Shown piece by piece: positions 17,066-24,584 of a DNA stretch of 32,008 bases. A program made the translations under genes and the position numbers. A model generated the notes under the pieces. That model worked only from the letters and a program-made list of their open reading frames with translations, was not told where the DNA came from and made no database searches. The stretch comes from Acidobacteriota bacterium. GTDB lineage: Bacteria; Acidobacteriota; Vicinamibacteria; Vicinamibacterales; 2-12-FULL-66-21. Numbering within the stretch: the stretch's first letter is position 1; each line of letters opens with the position of its first letter. The stretch is taken from NCBI GenBank assembly GCA_013813355.1, contig JACCRT010000019.1:1-32008 (forward strand), given 5' to 3'.

Positions 17066-17635
17066 CCGGTTAACCTATGTGAAAGGAGGGACTTGCCTGC
17101 CCGCATTATACGGCATCCGCAGCGGTCCGGCCAGTGTGATTTACGCGTAAGTCCTCCGCCCTCCTGCATTTAAGTCGAACGCCCTCGCGGGCGGCGCCGG
17201 AGTCGGTAATCCGTAAGACGACTTGCACCCCCGGCTGAGTTACATCCTCGCGGGACGGGCGAGTGAGCGGAGGGGACGGAGGGCGCGGAGTAAGGGCCTA
17301 CAGGAGGCGCAGAGAAACGGGGGACGCACGGAGGGATCACGCTGGGGCTGCACTGGTCGCGCCGGCCGGCCTCCGGGCCGGCCGGGCGGGCGAACGTGGA
17401 CCGTTCCACGTCCGCCCAGCCCGCGCAGGAGCGCGGGGGCGACCAGTCGGTGACGGCGTATTCACCGTTCGTCCTCAGTGCCCCCCTGTTGGGCTTCGGC
17501 GCGCTGGCTATGCGGGTGCTAATCGGCCGTCGTGGAGCCGCCCGCTTCGCCCTTGGGCTTCGGCGCGCTGGCTATGCAGGGGCTAGTCGGCCGTCGTGGA
17601 GCCGCCCGCCTTCGCCTTTGGCTTCGGCGCGCTGG
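17066..17635. repeat. 570-bp non-coding region with inverted repeat-family copies and tandem repeats
   Basis: The region holds the clpC promoter side (to about 17140) and then a block of repeats. Copy D of the purine-rich family is at 17292-17336 (AGGGCCTACAGGAGG), followed by ACTGGTCGCG and a GC palindrome GGCCGGCCTCCGGGCCGGCC. Then comes a small palindrome around ACGTGGACCGTTCCACGT, then GCGACCAGT and copy E (partial) at 17465-17490. D and E are inverted relative to one another. From 17491 a 64-bp tandem repeat runs into lolD. Short frames on the plus strand have no conserved sequence and are not genes. Confidence 0.65.
17105..17133 (-). promoter_or_regulatory. Probable sigma70-type promoter of clpC
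   Basis: The minus strand carries a perfect TATAAT at 17110-17105, about 40 bases upstream of the clpC ATG. Seventeen bases further upstream is TGGCCG, a poor -35. The match rests on the -10 box alone. No CIRCE or CtsR-box-like repeat is visible near it, so heat-shock repression of the usual type is not supported. Confidence 0.5.
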
Positions 17636-17669
17636 CTATGCGGGTGCTAGTCGACCGTCGTGGAGCCGC
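17491..17669 (-). repeat. 64-bp tandem repeat (2.8 copies) duplicating the lolD 3' end
   Basis: Units at 17491-17554 and 17555-17618 and a partial one at 17619-17669 share about 90 percent identity by eye. The third copy (nearest the gene body) overlaps the last codons of lolD, encoding RLHDGRLAPA and the stop; the other two repeat that same coding tail and stop plus flanking sequence downstream. Each unit contains GGCTTCGGCGCGCTGGCTAT on the plus strand. Slippage or unequal recombination after lolD is the simplest explanation. They do not encode anything new. Confidence 0.75.
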
Positions 17670-18310
17670 AGGATGCGGTCGCATGCCGCCGCGAGCCGGG
17701 GGTTGTGGGTGGCGATGATCGAGGTCAGCCCGCGTTCCCGGTGCATTTCCCGCAGGAGGTCGTGCAGGGTGTCCGCGGTGTGCTCGTCGAGGTCGCCGGT
17801 CGGCTCGTCCGCGAGCAGCAGGGCGGGATGCATGACCAGCGCCCGGGCAATCGCCACCCGCTGCTGCTCGCCGCCCGACAACATCCCCGGCCGGTGTTCC
17901 AGCCGCTCGCCAAGGCCGACCCGCTCGAGCAGCTCGAGCGCGCGGCCACGCCGCTCCTCCACCGGACGCCGCGCAATCCGCATCGGCATCTCGGCGTTCT
18001 CGAACGCCGAGAATTCCGGCAGCAAGTGGTGAAACTGAAAAACGAATCCGACGTGGGTGTTGCGATACGCCACCAGGTCGGCGTCCGAGAGCCGGCCGAG
18101 GTCGGTGTCCCCGATCCGCACCGTTCCCTCATCCACCGCGTCGAGCCCCCCGAGCACGTGGAGCAGCGTGCTCTTCCCCACACCCGAGGCGCCAACCACG
18201 GCAATCATCTCGCCCTGTTCGGCCACGAGGTCCAACCCCCGCAGCACGGTCAGGCGCGACCCGCTGACGGGGTAGCTCTTGGTCAGGCCGGAGACTTCGA
18301 TGAAAGACAT
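17636..18310 (-). CDS. lolD: Lipoprotein-releasing ABC transporter ATPase LolD
   Basis: This 224-residue ABC ATPase has Walker A GASGVGKST (40-48), the Q-loop in FVFQFHHLLPEFSAFEN with the LolD/MacB-like HHLLPEF element, the signature LSGGEQQ (144-150), Walker B LLLADEPT (164-171) and the switch His202. It powers release of outer-membrane lipoproteins from the inner membrane. The partner permease lolC is upstream on the same strand, 140 bp away. The last codons lie in a tandem-repeated 64-bp unit. The ATG at 18310 gives the usual N-terminus (FIEVSGLTKSY). Confidence 0.93.
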   Translation of the reverse strand: MSFIEVSGLTKSYPVSGSRLTVLRGLDLVAEQGEMIAVVGASGVGKSTLLHVLGGLDAVDEGTVRIGDTDLGRLSDADLVAYRNTHVGFVFQFHHLLPEFSAFENAEMPMRIARRPVEERRGRALELLERVGLGERLEHRPGMLSGGEQQRVAIARALVMHPALLLADEPTGDLDEHTADTLHDLLREMHRERGLTSIIATHNPRLAAACDRILRLHDGRLAPA

Positions 18311-18450
18311 GAAAACTTAGAACTTAGAATGTTGAACTCAGAATGTTGATATCAGAATGCTGCATGCTCGAACGCCTCGAAGAACCCCGAACCCGTCTGA
18401 GCTCCACATTCCCGAATTCATTCTGAGTTCAACATTCTGACTTCTGAGTT
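18311..18450. repeat. lolC-lolD spacer with perfect 20-bp inverted repeat
   Basis: AGAATGTTGAACTCAGAATG at 18326-18345 is exactly complementary to 18419-18438. The flanking sequence extends the similarity in a slightly imperfect way, with short runs such as AACTTAGAAC and TTCTGACTTCTGAG. The loop is about 73 bases. It is AT-richer than its neighbours. It sits inside what would otherwise be one transcript, so it may affect readthrough or mRNA stability. Confidence 0.7.
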
Positions 18451-19686
18451 TCACTGATATCTCAACGCCTGCGCTGGATCGAGCCTGGCGGCCTGGCGTG
18501 ACGGGTAGATGGTGGCCACGAAGCAAATCACCACCGCTGAGGTGACAACGACGATGAAATCGAAAGGCAGAAGCGTGAACGGCACGTGCGAGATCTGGTA
18601 CACGTCGAGCGGGACCTGGATCAGCCGGTAACGGTCCAGCACATAGATCAGCCCGTACCCGGCAATCGCCCCCGCCGTCGTGCCGACCAGGCCGATTACC
18701 AGCCCCTGGAACATGAAGATCCGCCGGATGCTCGCCGCCGAGCTGCCCATGGTCTTGAGGATCGCGATGTCCCGGCTCTTCTCCATCACGAGCAGGATGA
18801 GCGAAGCGACAATGTTCAACGCGGCCACCATGACGATGAGGCCGATCGTGATCGAGATCGCCATCTTCTCGAGCCAGAGGGCCTGGAACAGTGACTGGTT
18901 CATGTCGGACCAGTCCTGGGCGATGTATTCCGAACCTGGGCGATCGGAGATCTCGTCGGAGACGCGCTGCGCGGCGAACAGGTCGTCCACGCGCAGCTCG
19001 ATGAAGTCCGGGCGCTCGCGCCCGAGCAGGCGTCGCGCGGCGTCAAGGTGCACGAACCCGTAACCCTCGTCGTACTCGAACAGTCCGAGGTTGAAGATCC
19101 CGACGACCCGGAGCGGCCGGGGCCGCAGCACCATCCCGAGCGGCGACAGCGTCCCCCGAGGCGTCAGGAGCTCGACATCATCGCCGACGAACGCCCCGAG
19201 CTTGGTGGCCAGTTCGCGACCGATGACGATCCCGTCGATGCCCTCGGGCGCCGGCTCCAGCGCGTCAAGGCTGCCCGAAACCATCGAGCGGGCGACATTG
19301 GTCACTTCACCCTCGAGCGCCGGCAAGACGCCCTTGATGGTGACGAACGCCCCGTCGTTGCGCGCGCTCGAGATCATCCCCTGCCCCACGATCACCGGCG
19401 CGGCGCCGACGACGTGGCGGACCTGACGGAGCACGGCGATGTCAGCCTCGTAGTTCTCGAGCCCAGGGTCCCCTGGTCTCTGCACGTACACATGTGCGGC
19501 GGAGCCGACAATGCGATCGCGGAGCTCGCCCTGGAGCCCGGTCATCAAGGCCAGCGCGATGAGCAGCGCCATCACACCCACCATCACGCCGAGCATGGAG
19601 ATGATCGAGATGAGCGAGAGGAATGCCTGCTTGCGCCGCGCGACCAGGTAGCGGAAGGCGACGTGCAGCTCGAAGGGCAGGTCCAT
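18451..19686 (-). CDS. lolC: Lipoprotein-releasing system permease LolC/LolE family
   Basis: This 411-residue protein is a MacB/LolC-type permease: an N-terminal cytoplasmic and TM start (ELHVAFRYLVARRKQAFLSLISIISMLGVMVGVMALLIALALMTG), a large periplasmic domain (about 50-265), and three TM segments in the FtsX-like C-terminal part (ITIGLIVMVAALNIVASLILLVMEK, LVIGLVGTTAGAIAGYGLIYV, FDFIVVVTSAVVICFVATIYPS). The end PSRQAARLDPAQALRYQ is the usual motif. Only one permease gene is present, so the transporter may be a LolF-type homodimer or use a partner elsewhere. The gene is 10 bp from lysS. Confidence 0.92.
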   Translation of the reverse strand: MDLPFELHVAFRYLVARRKQAFLSLISIISMLGVMVGVMALLIALALMTGLQGELRDRIVGSAAHVYVQRPGDPGLENYEADIAVLRQVRHVVGAAPVIVGQGMISSARNDGAFVTIKGVLPALEGEVTNVARSMVSGSLDALEPAPEGIDGIVIGRELATKLGAFVGDDVELLTPRGTLSPLGMVLRPRPLRVVGIFNLGLFEYDEGYGFVHLDAARRLLGRERPDFIELRVDDLFAAQRVSDEISDRPGSEYIAQDWSDMNQSLFQALWLEKMAISITIGLIVMVAALNIVASLILLVMEKSRDIAILKTMGSSAASIRRIFMFQGLVIGLVGTTAGAIAGYGLIYVLDRYRLIQVPLDVYQISHVPFTLLPFDFIVVVTSAVVICFVATIYPSRQAARLDPAQALRYQ

Positions 19687-19696
19687 GAGTCGGGAC

Positions 19697-21211
19697 TCAG
19701 TCCTTCCGGGGGCGCATGAGCGGGAAGAGGATGACGTCGCGGATCGACGGGCTGTTGGTCAGCAGCATGACCAGCCTGTCGATGCCAACCCCCTCACCCC
19801 CGGTTGGCGGCATCCCGTGCTCGAGCGCGCGGATGTAATCCTCGTCCATGGCGTGCGCCTCGAGATCGCCCGCGTCGCGGTCCGCCAGCTGCGCTTCGAA
19901 GCGACGGCGCTGTTCGGCCGGGTCGTTCAACTCGCTAAAGGCGTTGGCCACCTCGAAGCCGCCGACGTAGAGCTCGAAGCGTTCGACCGTTTCCGGGTCC
20001 CCGGGCTTCTGCTTCGAGAGCGGCGAGACCTCGGTCGGAAAGTCGTACACAAAGGTGGGCCGCACGAGGTCGTGTTCGTTCAGCCGCTCGAAGAGCTCCG
20101 TGGCGATCTTGCCTGCACCCCAGCCCGGCTGCACGTCGATGTGGAGCCGTCGCGCCAGGCCGGCCGCAGCGTCGCGGTCGCGGAGATCGGCGTCGGCGAT
20201 GTCCGTGCTGAGCCGGGCCGCGGCAGCCGCCCGCGCGCCCTCGCGCAGCGAGACGCGGCGATACGGCGGCGCGAGGGACAGCTCGTGCTCGCCGTAGCGG
20301 ATCTGGTCGGTGCCGATCGCCTCGCGGGCGACGGTCGCGAGCATCTCTTCGGTCATGGCCATGAGCGCCTGGTAGTCGCTGTAGGCCTGGTAGAACTCGA
20401 GCATCGTGAACTCGGGGTTATGCTGGGTCGAGATTCCCTCGTTCCGGAAGTTCCGATTGATCTCATAGACGCGTTCAATCCCGCCCACGGTCAACCTCTT
20501 CAAGTACAGCTCGGGCGCCACGCGCAGGAAGAGCTGCATGTCGAGCGCATTGTGATGGGTGACGAAGGGCCGCGCGAGCGCGCCGCCGGCAATCGGCTGC
20601 ATCATCGGCGTCTCGACCTCGAGGTACCCGCGCGCATCGAGGAAGCCTCGAATCGAGGCGAGCACCCGGCTGCGGACCTCGAACACCTGCCGCGCGTCGG
20701 GGTTGACGATCAGGTCCAGGTAGCGCTGGCGGTAGCGCGTCTCGATATCGGTGAGCCCGTGCCATTTCTCTGGTAGCGGCACGAAGCACTTCGCGAGGAA
20801 CTCGATGCGGGACGCGAAGATCGTCAGCTCGTTGGTCTTCGTGCGGAACATCTTCCCCTCGACGCCGATGAAGTCGCCGAAGTCGAGCAGCCTGTAGATG
20901 GCGAAATCGCGCTCGGGGAGCGAGTCCTTCCGGATGTAGACCTGGATCCGCGCCACGCCGTCGGACAGGACGACGAAATTCGCTTTGCCGAAGCTGCGGA
21001 TGGCGAGGACGCGCCCGGCGGTGACCGTCCGGATGCCGGCGGCTTCGAGCTCTTCGCTGGACGTCGCGTTGTGCGCCTGCACGAGGGCGTCAATCGTGTC
21101 GGTGCGCGGGAACTGGCGGGGATACGGGTCCACGCCGAGGCGAACCAGCTCCTCGAAGTTGGTCCGGCGCTGGAGCAGCAGGTCGGATTCCCGGGTGTCT
21201 TCACTCGTCAT
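19697..21211 (-). CDS. lysS: Lysyl-tRNA synthetase, class II
   Basis: This 504-residue enzyme charges tRNA-Lys. The N-terminal OB fold (about 60-150) binds the anticodon. Class II motifs follow: motif 1 in the VRSRVLASIRGFLDARGYLEVETPMM region, motif 2 FRNEGISTQHNPEFTMLEFYQAY, and motif 3 GEGVGIDRLVMLLTNSPSIRDVI. The Asn/Glu-containing loops around FVTHHNALDMQLFLRVAPELYLKRL are intact. The 5' end overlaps nusB by 11 bases, and 10 bases separate its stop from lolC. Translation of the housekeeping and lipoprotein-export genes is therefore probably linked in this operon. Confidence 0.96.
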   Translation of the reverse strand: MTSEDTRESDLLLQRRTNFEELVRLGVDPYPRQFPRTDTIDALVQAHNATSSEELEAAGIRTVTAGRVLAIRSFGKANFVVLSDGVARIQVYIRKDSLPERDFAIYRLLDFGDFIGVEGKMFRTKTNELTIFASRIEFLAKCFVPLPEKWHGLTDIETRYRQRYLDLIVNPDARQVFEVRSRVLASIRGFLDARGYLEVETPMMQPIAGGALARPFVTHHNALDMQLFLRVAPELYLKRLTVGGIERVYEINRNFRNEGISTQHNPEFTMLEFYQAYSDYQALMAMTEEMLATVAREAIGTDQIRYGEHELSLAPPYRRVSLREGARAAAAARLSTDIADADLRDRDAAAGLARRLHIDVQPGWGAGKIATELFERLNEHDLVRPTFVYDFPTEVSPLSKQKPGDPETVERFELYVGGFEVANAFSELNDPAEQRRRFEAQLADRDAGDLEAHAMDEDYIRALEHGMPPTGGEGVGIDRLVMLLTNSPSIRDVILFPLMRPRKD

Positions 21212-21656
21212 CTGGTCTTCGCACTGCCTTCAGTTCTTTGCGCACGGCGTCGAGCACACCATTGACGAAGGCGACCGCCTCATCGCCCGAGAAGCGGCGC
21301 GCGAGCTCGAGCGCCTCGTTGATGATGACCCCTGGCGGAGTGGACCGCTCGGCGAGCAGCTCGTACACGCCCAGCCGCAGGACGAGACGATCCAGGACGT
21401 TCATGCGCTCGAGGCGCCAGTTCTGCGCGTGGGAGGTGAGCAACGCATCGATCTCGGGCATTCGGTCGAGCGTTCCGCGCAGGAGGCCATTGGCGAATTC
21501 CCGAAGCGGCTCATCGAGGCCATCGTCGGGATCCCGCGCCGGCCAGTAGGAAGCAATCGCTTCGAACGCGCCGGCACGCCCCACTTCGCACTGGTAGAGC
21601 ATCTGGAGCGCCGCCTCGCGGGCGGCGCGGCGGCCTGCGGCATCGACGCCCGTCAT
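21201..21656 (-). CDS. nusB: Transcription antitermination factor NusB
   Basis: This 151-residue all-helical protein fits NusB, which with NusE (S10) binds boxA for rRNA antitermination. Visible features are the Arg-rich N-terminus AAGRRAAREAALQMLYQCEV, NWRLERMNVLDRLVLRLGVYELL and the C-terminal VIINEALELARRFSGDEAVAFVNGVLDAVRKEL. ATG 21656 overlaps the ribH stop by 4 bases (ATGA), reproducing the common ribH-nusB order. The 3' end runs 11 bases into lysS. No feature looks out of place. Confidence 0.93.
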   Translation of the reverse strand: MTGVDAAGRRAAREAALQMLYQCEVGRAGAFEAIASYWPARDPDDGLDEPLREFANGLLRGTLDRMPEIDALLTSHAQNWRLERMNVLDRLVLRLGVYELLAERSTPPGVIINEALELARRFSGDEAVAFVNGVLDAVRKELKAVRRPDDE

Positions 21657-22198
21657 GAGGCGCCGGTGCGCCCGGCCGGCTCGAACCCGAACGGCCGGCC
21701 GGCGCCGGCGCGGGCCGGGGGACGGCCAAGCCTGCGAAACAGGCCGGCCATCTCGATGGCCGCGAGGGCCGCCTCGCGGCCCTTGTTCTCGTGCCCCGCG
21801 CCCGCGCGGGCGATGGCCTGCGCCTCGTTGTCGGTCGTCAGCACGCCAAACGCGATCGGGATGCCCGTTTCACCTGCAGCCTGCATGATGCCCTGCGCGA
21901 CGGCTGAGGAGATGTAGTCGAAGTGCGGCGTCTCGCCGCGAATGACGCAGCCAAGGCTGACCACCGCGTCGAACCGGGCGGTCTCCGCCGCACACCGGGC
22001 CGCCTGCGGCAACTCGTACGCGCCAGGCACGTGGAAAGTCTCGACCGCGTCCGCGCCAGCCTCGGCCAGCAGGGCCTCGGCCGCCGCGCGCAGCGATTCG
22101 GTCACGGCGGGATTGAAACGCGAGACCACCAGCGCGAAGCGGTACCCGGCGGCGGACGGGACCGCGGCCGGCGGCGTGTCGGGAAGTCCTGGACGCAC
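21653..22198 (-). CDS. ribH: 6,7-dimethyl-8-ribityllumazine synthase RibH
   Basis: This protein of about 181 residues is lumazine synthase, which makes the riboflavin precursor from 5-amino-6-ribitylaminouracil and dihydroxybutanone phosphate. Motifs are VVSRFNPAVTESL, FHVPGAYELPQAA, SLGCVIRGETPHFDYISSAVAQG (with the catalytic His) and FGVLTTDNEAQAIARAGAGHENKGREAALAAIEM. I chose GTG 22198 since GGGGAAG sits 7 bases upstream and it lies 5 bases past the ech stop. The longer frame from 22267 overlaps ech and adds 23 non-conserved residues. The C-terminal tail rich in Arg, Pro and Gly (about 20 residues) is longer than usual. Confidence 0.93.
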   Translation of the reverse strand: MRPGLPDTPPAAVPSAAGYRFALVVSRFNPAVTESLRAAAEALLAEAGADAVETFHVPGAYELPQAARCAAETARFDAVVSLGCVIRGETPHFDYISSAVAQGIMQAAGETGIPIAFGVLTTDNEAQAIARAGAGHENKGREAALAAIEMAGLFRRLGRPPARAGAGRPFGFEPAGRTGAS

Positions 22199-22202
22199 GC
22201 GA

Positions 22203-22988
22203 CTACTTCCCCTTGAAGTCCGGCTTGCGCTTCTCCAGAAAGGCTTTGGTGCCTTCGCGCATGTCATCGGTGGTCGACACGAGGCCGAAGAGCGTCGCCT
22301 CGTACGCCTGCGACTCCGCGAACGGCATCTCGAGCCCCCGGTTCACGGCGTCGATGATGTACCGCACGGCGACGGGCGCCTTGCCCGCAATCGTCGATGC
22401 GAGCGTGCGCGCCTCCGCCATCAGATCCGCCGCCGGCACGACCCGGTTCACCAGCCCGAGGCGGTGCGCGTCCGCGGCGGTGACGTGTTCACCGGTCAGC
22501 AGCAGTTCGAGTGCGCGGCCGCGGCCGATCAGCCGGGCGAGACGCTGCGTGCCGGCAAAACCGGGGATGATTCCGAGGTTGATTTCAGGCTGGCCAAGCC
22601 GCGCCGTATCGGCGGCGACGCGCATCGTGCAGGCCATCGCCAGCTCGCAGCCCCCCCCGAGGGCGAACCCGTTGATGGCCGCGATGACCGGCTTGCCGAG
22701 ATTCTCGATGAGGTCGAACACCTGCTGGCCGTGGATCGCGTGCTCGCGGCCCCCGACGGGCGTCTGGACCGAGAGTTCGTTGATATCTGCCCCGGCAATG
22801 AACGACTTCTCGCCCGCCCCGGTGATGACGACCACCCGCACCGACTCGTCGTCGCGGCACGAGAGCAGCACGCGCTGCAGCTCCTCAATGGTGAGGGTGT
22901 TGAGGGCGTTAAGAACCTTGGGGCGATTGATGGTGATGGTCGCGATGCCCCCGTCGCGTTCGACGAGCAGGTTTTCCAGATTGTCCAT
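22203..22988 (-). CDS. Enoyl-CoA hydratase/isomerase (crotonase family)
   Basis: This 261-residue crotonase-fold protein most likely hydrates short-chain enoyl-CoA. Visible elements are the N-terminal ATITINRPKVLNALNT, the oxyanion-hole loop SFIAGADINEL, GFALGGGCELAMACTMRVA, the catalytic Glu in GQPEINLGIIPGFAGTQRL, and GLVNRVVP. Both usual catalytic Glu positions (E of GGGCELA and E of QPEIN) are present. I take ATG 22988 rather than 23087 because the extra residues are not conserved and overlap vanZ. It is linked to ribH by a 4-bp gap, an unrelated pathway, so shared transcription is probably incidental. Confidence 0.92.
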   Translation of the reverse strand: MDNLENLLVERDGGIATITINRPKVLNALNTLTIEELQRVLLSCRDDESVRVVVITGAGEKSFIAGADINELSVQTPVGGREHAIHGQQVFDLIENLGKPVIAAINGFALGGGCELAMACTMRVAADTARLGQPEINLGIIPGFAGTQRLARLIGRGRALELLLTGEHVTAADAHRLGLVNRVVPAADLMAEARTLASTIAGKAPVAVRYIIDAVNRGLEMPFAESQAYEATLFGLVSTTDDMREGTKAFLEKRKPDFKGK

Positions 22989-23028
22989 GTCGGTGTCGTC
23001 AGCTGCGCGACCCGCGACATCGTGCACC

Positions 23029-23424
23029 TCAGGGGGCGCGCCGCTGTCGGGCCGAAACCCTGAGTATACCCCACGCACGTAGGGCAATCACGGCGCCGAC
23101 GAGCGTCACGCCCAGCGCCGCGCCGACGGCGTCGGCCAGCACGTCGGCCCAGTCGGCCGTACGTCCAGGCACGAACGACTGGTGCCACTCGTCGCTCATG
23201 CCGTACAGAATCGAAATGGCGACGGCGAGCACCGCCCGGCGCCAGGTCACCCCCTCGAGGCGTCCCCGGGCGAGCGCATAGAGCACCAGGACGCCCAGCC
23301 CCGCATACGCGACGCTGTGGGCGGACTTGTCGGACACGTCACCGGGCAGCGGGCCCAGATCGGGGAGTGAGGAGGCCACGAAGATGGCCGCCATGTAGAG
23401 GACGGCGGGGAGCCAGTAGATCAA
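23029..23424 (-). CDS. VanZ-like membrane protein
   Basis: This 131-residue protein has four predicted transmembrane segments and the VanZ-family motifs: DKSAHSVAYAGLGVLV in the middle and SDEWHQSFVPGRTADWADVLADAVGAALG, where Glu/His/Gln and RxxDxxDxxxN-like residues are typical. The family includes VanZ, implicated in teicoplanin resistance, but many members have no known function. It follows the small membrane gene with a 30-bp gap. I assign family only. Confidence 0.85.
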   Translation of the reverse strand: MIYWLPAVLYMAAIFVASSLPDLGPLPGDVSDKSAHSVAYAGLGVLVLYALARGRLEGVTWRRAVLAVAISILYGMSDEWHQSFVPGRTADWADVLADAVGAALGVTLVGAVIALRAWGILRVSARQRRAP

Positions 23425-23454
23425 GGCTGAAGGTTGAAGGTTGAAGGATGAGGA
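23425..23454. repeat. Short tandem GAAGGTT motif
   Basis: The gap between the small membrane gene and vanZ reads AAGGCTGAAGGTTGAAGGTT followed by GAAGGATGAGG. GAAGGTT or a close variant occurs three times in tandem. No other function is apparent. Confidence 0.5.
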
Positions 23455-23628
23455 TTACAGCGGGAACGGGAACATGAGCCAGCCCAGGGTGAGGCCGGCC
23501 AGGACGAAAGCGGCGAACATCCGGGCGCCGGTTTTCACCTGCTGCCGTGGTTCGTCGCGCAGCAGGGCGGCGAAGACGGTCGAAACCAGCAACGCGAAGA
23601 TCACCATGAGCAGGAAGTGGCTGGTCAC
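23455..23628 (-). CDS. Small two-helix membrane protein (57 residues), unknown function
   Basis: This frame encodes VTSHFLLMVIFALLVSTVFA followed by a loop ALLRDEPRQQVKTGARMF and a second helix AAFVLAGLTLGWLMFPFPL. Two hydrophobic segments (about 5-23 and 37-54) flank a charged turn, so it is probably an inner-membrane hairpin protein. GTG 23628 overlaps the TGA of the gene before it by 4 bases (GTGA), so translation is likely coupled. It is too short for length-based gene finders and has no recognisable family; I regard it as real because of the coupling and clean hydrophobicity. Confidence 0.68.
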   Translation of the reverse strand: MTSHFLLMVIFALLVSTVFAALLRDEPRQQVKTGARMFAAFVLAGLTLGWLMFPFPL

Positions 23629-24038
23629 TTGCGCCCCACCGCGATGTCATACGCGTCGAGCAGGACCAGTAAGTTGAGCAGCCCGGCCACGATCAGGAAG
23701 CAGTTGCCATACTCGTAGGTGACGGCGGTAACAGTTCCGGTGCCGAGGTCGAACAGGCGGGCGAACAGCCACGGCACGCCGAGCCCGGCATTGGCAACGG
23801 CCGCCAGGGCCACGAGCGGCTCCGACAGCTCCAGCGGGAAGATGCGGCCTTGCAGGATCAACCCGAGCGCAAACATCGCGAGCAGCGCACCCAGGAAGAC
23901 GAACCCTTGCTGCCGGCGGCCCAGCCACAGATGCCCGGCCCCCGGGACGGCCCAGGCGGCCAGACACACCAGCGCGAGCGCGCCAGATTCCGCCGGCGCG
24001 CTGGCGGTGGTGGATTTCGTCCGCATACCCGGTGTCAT
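23625..24038 (-). CDS. Small polytopic membrane protein, DUF6677-like
   Basis: This 137-residue protein has four likely TM segments. Its N-terminal half contains AWAVPGAGHLWLGRRQQGFVFLGALLAMFALGLIL, a Gly/Leu/Arg-rich motif seen in DUF6677 and TM2-like proteins, which hold an AGHLYLGR-type signature. Then come VALAAVANAGLGVPWLFARLF and YEYGNCFLIVAGLLNLLVLLDAYDIAVGRK. The ATG overlaps the previous gene stop (ATGA) and its own stop overlaps the next gene start (GTGA). Function is unknown; family assignment is by eye only. Confidence 0.72.
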   Translation of the reverse strand: MTPGMRTKSTTASAPAESGALALVCLAAWAVPGAGHLWLGRRQQGFVFLGALLAMFALGLILQGRIFPLELSEPLVALAAVANAGLGVPWLFARLFDLGTGTVTAVTYEYGNCFLIVAGLLNLLVLLDAYDIAVGRK

Positions 24039-24535
24039 GATATCGCAGGCGGTTCAGGGCAGGGGATCCGCCGCCGTTCGGCCGCACGGGCTTCGTCAGC
24101 GAGCGCGCGGACGAAAACCCAGCCTGCCGCCGCCCCGAGCGGAACAGCCGCCAGCGCGCGCGCCGCATTCGTGAACGACGCGACCCCGCCGAACTCGAGC
24201 CCCCACGTCAGCGCGGTTGGTAATGCACAGATGACGAGCAGGCGCCGATCGTGAACGCCCTCGCGACGCCGGCGCGGCACCCACGCCAGGAGCGCACCGA
24301 CGGCCCCCGAGATGTACAGCCCGGAGCACCGCGCGCAGACAGGCAGCTGGACGCCATCAAAGGTGAAGGAGCGTTCCGGCTGCTGGTGACAGATGCGGCT
24401 GGCAGACGCGTAGATGGGTACCGCTCCCATGGCGGCGCCGGGGCCGCCCCGCTCGATGGCGGCCGGGGCCGCGAACAGAACCACCGTCCACGTAATGGCA
24501 GCCGCAGTCAGCAGGAGGGCAAGCGCGCGGGGCAC
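24035..24535 (-). CDS. DUF2085 family membrane protein
   Basis: This protein of about 166 residues has a hydrophobic N-terminus (ALALLLTAAAITWTVVLF), then the DUF2085 signature ICHQQPERSFTFDGVQLPVCARCSGLYISG, with CHQ and CxRC motifs and several TM segments. The conserved Cys/His residues suggest a metal or cofactor site, but the family has no established function. I prefer GTG 24535; a start at 24637 would add 34 residues that overlap the VWA gene and look non-conserved. Its TGA overlaps the following ATG. Confidence 0.8.
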   Translation of the reverse strand: MPRALALLLTAAAITWTVVLFAAPAAIERGGPGAAMGAVPIYASASRICHQQPERSFTFDGVQLPVCARCSGLYISGAVGALLAWVPRRRREGVHDRRLLVICALPTALTWGLEFGGVASFTNAARALAAVPLGAAAGWVFVRALADEARAAERRRIPCPEPPAIS

Positions 24536-24584
24536 GCGACCATTGTGGCGGCGACGACCTGCCGCTGTCGAGTCTTCTGACGTC

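Noticed and set aside
15167-17173. 668-codon plus-strand frame opposite clpC
   Set aside because: The minus-strand ClpC has all AAA motifs intact. The opposite frame is a compositional shadow without conserved domains.
17396-17650. Plus-strand frames translating the 64-bp tandem repeat
   Set aside because: They only translate repeated units (GFGALAM-type peptides) and run antisense into lolD; no ribosome site or conserved sequence.
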